Below are positions 15,073 to 24,000 of a DNA stretch of 64,000 nt, piece after piece. The translations under genes were made by a program, and so were the position numbers. The stretch's first letter is position 1. Each line of letters begins with the position of its first letter. The stretch comes from Rhyacichthys aspro (taxonomy: Eukaryota > Chordata > Actinopteri > Gobiiformes > Rhyacichthyidae): the NCBI GenBank assembly GCA_036850595.1, contig CM072156.1, forward strand, positions 11,604,326 to 11,668,325, in the 5' to 3' direction. Under the pieces are notes generated by a model, which worked only from the letters and a program-made list of their open reading frames with translations, searched no databases and was not told where the DNA came from.

Positions 15073-18000
15073 TTCCCGCTTAAAACACACACACCAATCA
15101 TTTTTAGTGCACTGGTATCCTTCAGTTAAAATGCACCATGTATCTCATGAATGGTAATGAAAACATAGAAAATGGTTTTGTTATCAGTCAGTCAATAATT
15201 ACGATTTTCTCTCACTTTTAACAAAGTCATACTCAGTTGTTTGTGGCATGTGTTAAGTGTGTTTTGTGGAGAAGCTGGCAACAAATGCATTTTAAATTCA
15301 TTTGCCCTCTGGGTTAAATGGCTACTTTACAATTAAAAACATTACTGTTAAAACTCTGCAGTCATGTTTAGTTAATTTTCCTGCAGCAAGTTACCAATTT
15401 TATTCTAAATTCATACCTGAAATAAGACATTTAGCCAGAGGTAATTCACACACTTGTTGACATGCCTCATCTCGCTGTTGCCTTTCTCCTTCCACTGTTG
15501 TTTTTTGTGTCCCATCGTTACTTTTACTATTGCTTTTTCTCTGTTTTCTTTTTTTTCTTAGTGTATTTGAGCAAGAAAAGGAGAGTAGAGTCGCTCTGGC
15601 TGAACTGACTGAGCAGAAAATAGGCCTGATGCTGCTGGAGGTCTGCCACAAAGCAGGTGGCAGCGACTACCTGAGGCAGATCTATCACATCATCCAAGGC
15701 AATGAGGTAGGGAAACACTCCCTCTCCCCAGCAATTAGGTGGCTGCTGGCCTGAGGCTGCAGGCTGTTCACAAGGGAGAAACAGAGGGAAGAGGACTGCT
15801 GCTAGTGCGCAGGCTGCTTTTCTGATCTTCTGGTTTTCGGGTGACCTCAAGGGTCCATGCCTAGAGTGATTTTCACGTAGAGAAGAGGGAGCCACGTGGA
15901 GTTGCCACATTGAGTTTAGAGCTCATTCAGGAATGAAACGTTACAAAAGAGCCCAGGTGTAGTACAGCTATTCAAAGTAGAGAAAAGTTTTTTGTTATTT
16001 TTTTAAATACTACATTTGACATCCAAAAATGAAAAGAAACCCTTATACTAAACTTATATGTACATGTAAATAACTTGTACATATAAGAGTAGTGTAAGTG
16101 TTTCTTTTCATCTTAACATATTACAACATATGCTGAGCTATATTTAAACTTTTGTGTAACACCATTCCTATTCTTTAGACAAAATACATGCACAGTCCTT
16201 TTCTGTGCATAACATATGACAATTACAAATATGACACTACTGGTGGAAATGTAAGCTACATAAGGCCGGGACAAGAAGATGCAGGTCGGGGACAGGTTAG
16301 ACTGGTGGTGAGGTAGAGAATACAATAGAGATTTAAATAAACAAAAAACAAAACAAACCAACAATGACGTTTTAGCAGCTCTCTGAAAATAGCATTAATA
16401 AACACCCACATGATATATATGTATAAAAAAGAACACACAAATTACTGTCATGCACACACAAAAGTATCAATCATTAAAAAAAGTTGTGCAGCTATTTAAG
16501 GTGCAAGTGGAGGAGAGATAAGGGTATCGCACTTCAGTCTTAGGTGGAGGGGACTGGAGGAGTGATGGATTTAACATCGTGGGGGGAAAACTGTTTTTAA
16601 GTCTGTTAGTTTTAGTTTTATTCAGTCTGTATCTTTTTCGGGAGAATATATGGTGACCAAGGTGAGTACGGTCCATACAAATGTGACTGGCTTTTGTTCT
16701 TGGAGTCGGCCAGTGTAAATGTCTCTGAGGGAGGGTAGTGGTGAGCCTATGGTCCACTCTGCTGCCCTCACCACCCGCTGCAGGTCCTTCCTGTTCTCCT
16801 CTGTGCAGCTGCTGATCCACACAGTGCAGCAGTAGGTCAGGATGCTCTCTATGACTGACCTGTAAAAGTTGGTGGGCAAAGGCTGAGGAAGGTGAGTGTA
16901 CTTTAGCTTCCACAGAAAGTACTGTCTTTGTTGAGCCTTCCCCACTGTATACAGAGGGCAGGATGCTGAGGGTGCTTAGATCTTCTGAGGTCCACTATAC
17001 GTTCCTGAGGCTTTGATGTGTTTAAGTTCAGGTTATTGGCAGCACACCACTGCACACGATGCTGAACCTCTTCTTTGTCGGCTGACTCTTTGTTACTAGA
17101 TATCAGTCCTACTATGGGAGTGCTGTCAGCAAACTTGACAGTGGTGTTGGTGGACTGAATGGGGCAATACTTGTGAACAGAGAGTAGAGAAGCAAGCTGA
17201 GGACATAGCCCTGTGGTACCTGTGTTAAGGAGGGAGTGGATGATGTGCAGGTTCCCATCTTTATGTTTTGGGGTGTGTTACTCAGGAAGTCCAGGGTCCA
17301 GCAGCACAGTGAACTACAGAAGAATTTTTGGACCAAATTGTCAGGGATAACTGTATTATAAGCAGAGCTGAAATCCACAAACAGCATCCGGACATAGGTG
17401 TTCTTGTCTAGAGTGCCCATGTATACAAACACTCTAATGTACCATAAGCATTTTCTAAGCCCCCATTAAAAATACTAACAAAGGTTACAAAAATGTGAGA
17501 AGCTTTAAAATAAAATAATAGTAAAATAATGTTTTACTTAACGTGAAAGGTTCTGAAAGCTTGTTATATGTGTATTTTTGTGATTTATTGTCTTTAATGG
17601 TGTCATAGTGGTGTGCTTAAAGCAAGTTACACATCTTAATAATCCTGTAACTAATATAATATAATGTTGACATCCCTGCGCCCGTCTAACATTCTTCTTT
17701 TGTTTCCTCTTTGTTTTCTTCTGATGCAGGAGCTGTTGATGTCTAAATTGTGTGAAAATATGGACTCCAGTAACACTTCTTCTTTGGTGAACTTTGCCAT
17801 TGGTCATGAGAGCCATTCAGATGTTCCATGTTTCAGTCCTCTCTACCAATTTGAACACATTGGCCAGGAGAAACTGGAACAGGTTTGTCTTTGTACTAAC
17901 GGAGATATTCTTATGATTATGTTGGTTCTAATGTCTTGAAATTCTGTGCTCATGTGGTATGCTAGTGTGGAAGTTGGTATCACTTTAACTTTTTGCCCAA

Positions 18001-21000
18001 ACCTGGGGCTTAATGTTGAAGGTTAGTGAATGTCTGGGTCTCTAGTGAACAAGGTGTGGTGGTAACATCTGAGGCTGTGAGGTCTTTCTGGGGCTCTGCC
18101 TCCAATTCTCTGTAGGTCTGTCTTTTTCATGTAGAAGGTGAGAGGAAGAAAAGTGCACTGAAAAGGTGAAAAGATGAGTGCATTTCTCTGGGCTTTTGAA
18201 CATACGTACCCTGAATAAATCCCCAGGAGAGCCACTATGATGTTCACTTAATTGTTAGATGTTTTTCCCCTTCACAATAAAAAGTATGCAACTAGATAAA
18301 ATACAAAGTTTTACATTTCTGTGACATATAAAACAGTCATTTTATTCCTCTTTTTCCTGATGTTAGAATAAATACTTAACATTAATAAGGTTTATTCCTT
18401 AAGTAGGTGTTGGTAATTTCTTGAGTGGACTAGATGTACAAATACATTTGATGATGTGATTGTTTTTCACCAACAGACCTGTTTTAATCCTTAGACTTGT
18501 TTTGCCTGTTTGGGCTTATCACGGGAAGCCGCATAGCTTTGCATAGAAACATCCTATTAAGAGAATGATTAAAATGCCTTCTCCGCTTGAGGTGCTTGTG
18601 TTGTTTGTCAAATAAAATAGAGGGAGGGGAAAAAAAGTTACATCCATCAATCACCTATAAGGAAAGAGCACAGAGTGGATGGATGGATGAAGGGAACGAG
18701 TAGAGTTCTCCTCCTCTTGTCAATAAAACTCAGCCTGGAGTTAAGAGTGACATTTTGGCAATCAAAGCAATCTGATTTTTATTTGCCTTCCCAAAGTAGT
18801 GCAAGTGTGTGCATTTGTGTGTTTTAAACAAAAGAAAGAAAGGGGATATAGGATGGAGAGGTAGAGAAAGAAAAGAGAAAGAGGTGGTGGGGGGCTGGCT
18901 GGTTGCCATTGAAGATGGAAAGAAAAAAAGCACAGCAGTCAGAAGAGTAACGACTCCCTCCCAAAATTGATTTATCTTTCTATAAATGATGGCTACATCC
19001 CCCCAAATGGATTTATAAATTAATTGCTGTCTTATTGGAATAAAAACCTTCTTGTGCGGACATGATTGATCGCCTGGTGTCAGTGGCCTGCGCTGGGGAC
19101 CCCCCTCCTCTTTTGTTAGTGGGTCCCAGCTGGAGCGGTAATGCACTGATGGTATTAACCCTGATTAATAACTAACAATACGCTATCCTCATACATCAAC
19201 AGAGTACTGTGGTCGACTGGGCATGGGACTGGCCAAGGCTTCTGCCAGCAGCTCAGGGCACGAGCGGGGTCACCTTCACAACTCTGCTGAACAACAGGTA
19301 AAAGGAGTATTTTCACCTGTTACACTTCACAGGAGAAAAGTTCACATAGACTGTAGATGCATACATTTGTCAATATTATTTTTAGTGTACTTATTTGCCA
19401 TCAGCAAATTCAGGTAAACACTTTGCTTTAGCATCCATATGGTCCCAAGCATGGTGATTGTTGGTCTTCTTTAATAACTGTATACATAGTGAAGTATGGG
19501 GTTGACTGGGTGACACTGGAGTGAGTTTATTTATTTTTTATTTACTTGAACAAATAAAGCTCCAGTCTACAATTAATATGTTGTAAGATTCAAAGTTAAC
19601 TGATTTTTGTTAAATCATACATTGGGATTGTATACTGTACCTGCTCCTAACCAGCTGATTATATTTTATGCGGGTATAGATATATATATATATCATTAAT
19701 GGTGAGTTATGGATGAAGTGTCTATGTTAATACTCTCTCCAATGATTGATTTAAGTGAAGAAAGGTCTGCTCCTTTAGTCCCTATAGCCATAGACAAAGA
19801 CAGACTGGCTTAAGATGAAAAAAAAAGAGTGGTTATCTCAGATCTTGGTCACCTGATTGAAGAGTTTTTGCCCAAGTCCATCAGACCCCCCTTCTCTCCC
19901 GTTCTGCTTTGCAATGGGCATAAATATTTATGCAGGTATGTGACACATATTAGATGGCAATACTTCAGGCTGTTCCCTGTTCTCCATTCACAGCTGTCAC
20001 ACTGCCAGCTATCAGGGAGCCATGGGGCTACTGCACCTTGTCTCCACGCCTACGCCCAATCCATTCTAAATCACTGCCATTGTAACACACGTACACCTTT
20101 CTAACAAAGGGCAAGCTCTGCATCTGCCAAGGACACAGGTCTAATAAGGGTGAAGTACGCAGCTCGGTGCTGTGCTCTGATGAGCTTCGTTGCTTCAATG
20201 CTTCTACCCTTCCTCACACACATACACACACACACACACACACACTATTTATTCTCTTCTTATATGCTGCTTTGTTGCATGTTAAAACAGATACTGTCAT
20301 TGCATGACTGAAGCAAATTAGTGTTGGGCATCATGAATAGAAGCTGAATAGAGTGAATATAAAATCAGATAAGAGAAAGACTAAACAAGAGATTGGACTA
20401 GTAGTTTGAGTGACATGGTGAGAGAGCAGTCAGTATTGACAAGAGACCAAGCAAGAAGGCAGGGGAACATGGAAGTAAAAGGGGTTATACATTGTGTAAC
20501 TTATCCTAATCTTAAAGTATCAAAGTGTCTTGGATTCTGTCATTTGCCCCATTAGCCTGTCTTTGTTGGGCCAGAGGAGCAGATTTCATGGTGGATTTGA
20601 GGAAAGCCTGAGTTGATACAATATGCTTGTTTCAAAGCTGCCGACTTTTCCTCAGCTGTCAAACTTTTCCTCAGATCCACCTCATGTTATAGGGAGCAGT
20701 TAAGCCCATTGATGTTTAATCAGTAATCTATGTTTTAGTCAGGATCAGAGTACTTTTAGTATAACCACATACTGAAGCAACCAGGGCACCTCTCACAGAC
20801 ACATACTTTTTAGCCCATAAGTCTAACAAAAACATAAATGTTAAGTATACACTTAAAAATGTTAATTGTGTTGTCTAGTTTATTTTACATCATATTTTAC
20901 CCATCATCATGACCTTGTAATGTTATGCTGAAGTACCTACGTTATAAGTTTAGTCTCCCTCAGTCACTTCCCTTCTTTACACGTAGCCAGTAATTTTTTT

Positions 21001-24000
21001 TGTTCCCTGGACTGCCAGAGTTTTCTGTGTGACCTGTTGGCCTCCTATATATTGTTACAGTGGCAGGACAGTTATTGTGCCCTGGGTTTATATCACATTC
21101 TAATGGAGCAAGGCTATGAGTTAAGGGCGCAAGGCTTTTACACCAGGGCTATTAAATCACTGTTCAGATGACTTCATTAGGAGTGCAGCACACATGCTGA
21201 GACCCTCGTGCTCACATAAACACACACACACTTGCATAGACTTTCACCCTGCTACCTTGATGGTGTTACATCTTGGCCAGGAGACAGGAGCGAGTGGATT
21301 TATACAGGTGTGTGTGTCCTTCTTTGTCACCTGTCACTTGAGTTCCCTCAGCACGATGGCTCATCCATCATCTGCAGATTGAGCTTTTCAGCAGAAACCA
21401 GACTGATTAATACCACCCCCCAGACCCCCAGGGTTGCCTGGCTGACTGGCTGACCTGGCCTCCTCACAGGCAGGCTGTTTGAATGGATAGACTTAACAAC
21501 TTACTGGTCACCCAACTTTTTGGGCAGATATTTTTATATCTAAACAGGAGACTAGCTGTTAGTGAAGTTGTAAATAATCCTTTATAAATGAAAGGTAACC
21601 AGAGTAGTTTTCTAAACTATGAAGCCTAAAGAGGACAAATCTCTGCAAAACATTTATATGAAAAAAAAAAAAACCCTTCTGTATCAACTCAACTAAATAC
21701 AGTTTTCCTCATTTTCTTTATATCATGTTTTTGATGTCCTGAAAAGAAGAGAAGTTTCTTGTCATTGCCTAGGTTAACTACGTACTTAACATTTCACCTT
21801 GAAGAAATTGCACATTGAGGGTTCTTTTTAGTTGTTATAATCTACAGATGGAAATGTGTTCAGAATTCCATATATTTTGAACTGTAGTTGTAGGTGAGAC
21901 TATTGTAGAGGCATAGACTCAAAGCTCTAAGTAATTTAGCCGACACTGAATAGTTTCACTTCAACTAGTGATTTGTGAATGGTTAGCTTATCTGCTTTGT
22001 CCTTGGTCACCTCTTGAAATCCTCTTTTCTTTATAGAACATTCGTTCACTTTGTCACAGCATATTTTTATATGGAACAATCAAAAGCGAACCTAACCTCT
22101 TTACAGGTTTGAATTAATGGTACCAATGTTGTCCCTTCTATTTCTTTAATTGTGGGCAAGGCCTTTTTGTGAACTGTAATCATTTGTGTCATTTCTCCTT
22201 CCAGTTTATTAAAAAAATAAAGCATAAGAATTAAACTATCAAAAGAGACCAAATACTTTTACCATGCTGTGCCAAGGTGACTTTAAGAGCTGGAGTGTTG
22301 TGTGTCTGTGTCATGGAAGGTCATTTGACCTGGTTGATAAGGTGTTGCCAAGTATGAGAGATGAAGCTGTGTGTGTCACGGGGCGGCTCCTCCACTCCAT
22401 CATAAAAACCTGATTTCAACCAAGGACATTCATGTTAACATCTACAATGCCTGCCCAGAGTGCAGTGCACCCTCAAAAGGTGGAACTATATATGTTGTAC
22501 TTATTGTAATTTCCTTTTTTGTTCATTTATTATTTCATATTGCTCTTTTTATGTAACATTTTTTCAGATTTTGTAATTTAGCATGGTAAGCCACACTGTA
22601 ACTACTGAACACTAAAGCATTTCCACTGCATTGTCTCATTGTTGCTGTTACCCCCCAGGTCCATAACAATAGCAGTTTGTGGAAAAATGCCAGTCTGTGG
22701 CATTCTCTTGCTTGAGCGACTCCTTAAATTGCGGCGATAGACGCTTGTGCTTTCAGGAAGTGGGCAAACGCCATCTGTTCATGGGCGCTGCCATATGGCA
22801 GGCCTTTTTCTCAGGGAATAAAATAAAAACAAATATGTCAGAATGTTCGTCTTCCTCCATGGACGCTGATCAACCTAGGGAGAAGCTGTATCTCAGTGTG
22901 TCTGGATTAATGGTCTTACTTTATGCTTCAGGGAATAAGAGAGGGTGTGTTTTTAGTATAGCAGATATGGTGTGCAAGTGCATGTCCCTGAATTAAACTG
23001 TGCACTAATGTGTGTTTATGCATCTGGAAGTATTTTTACAATTTATCTCTTTTGAATAGTGATGTTGTCCTACCATCTTGAACATTTGGTTGCCCCAGTA
23101 TTTAAAGCATTAAACAACAAAGAAGTAGAGCTTCAAGGTTAGCCAGAGTGACATTTCATGGCTGCAGCTGTAAAAAAAAAAAAAAAAAAAAAAGCGCTCT
23201 GAAACATCATCAGACTCTCCATAATGCAAGGCCAGAAATTCAAAAGACTTGTCACTTTTGAAAATCACGCTAGTGTGATGTGTCATTGAGGAAGGGCTTC
23301 TTTCTTCTCATGTCGATCCCCCTAAGTGTGTCCCCACCACTGACTGACAGCTTGGGATGGGAGTTTGTGTTGGTGTAGACAGAATACATCTTTTGTCTGC
23401 ATACATACACAGAGTTTGTTTTCTCTCCACTAGTCCTGGACAACTGACACATTTAGGTTTTCATTAGCCCTAAGCAGGTGGTGAGGAGAGCCTGTACACA
23501 ATTTGTTCTCATGTCTGCCAGTTTGCATCCACATCTGCGCTGCGCCAACTTGTATACTGTATTCATATCGTGGAGAGCTTACAAGTGTCTGTCTGCATGC
23601 GTGTGAATGTTCAACTCCTATATTTCAGTGCGTGTGATATTTGGGGGTTTGGTCCAAAGGCGAATAAATCAGTGATGCCTGGGATAAGGCCGTGGCCCCT
23701 TCTCAAACTGCACAGACAAGCTGAGAGGCTCATTAATCAAACGGCCAGTCACAGATGTGATGGCTTCCACACAAACCGCCAGCAGACTGTGAAAGTCACA
23801 TCCAACAGAGTCAACTGTCAGCCAGGCAGGCTGCACTTTCCTCTCTCACCCCGCCTTTCACTTTTTCCCCTCTGTTGTATTTATCTCCCAGTCTCTCCTT
23901 ACCTTCTTTCACCTCCAGCATGATACCTTGGTTAATACATCTGAAATACTTGTCTAGTCCCTCTAAAAATGAACTAGAGGGTCAAAGATAATTTATCTTC

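Larger units (their letters stand above)
13172..15561 (+). other. Intron with candidate regulatory island and (CA)n
   Basis: A 2.4-kb phase-2 intron. It contains a poly-A run at 13203-13216, a purine/G-rich tract at 13938-13990, a GC-balanced block at 14230-14640 (listed separately) and a (CA)n repeat at 15022-15072. Antisense open frames over 14580-15101 come from the CA repeat and pyrimidine-rich antisense sequence and are not a gene. Confidence 0.8.
15707..17729 (+). other. Intron holding an 83-base hairpin and an antisense LINE fragment
   Basis: A 2.0-kb phase-0 intron. It contains the near-perfect hairpin at 16029-16111 and the decayed LINE at about 16550-17420, both listed separately. 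The rest is AT-rich with no further gene. Confidence 0.85.

Noticed and set aside
14580..15101. 173-codon antisense open frame
   Set aside because: It runs through a (CA)n repeat (VCVCVC) and pyrimidine-rich intron sequence, lacks family resemblance and lies antisense in a KIAA0825 intron.
22060..22260. Sequence with a vague resemblance to a fish Tc1-type terminus (CCAAATACTTTTACC)
   Set aside because: Only a short word matches my recollection; no paired terminal repeat or TA duplication could be shown.
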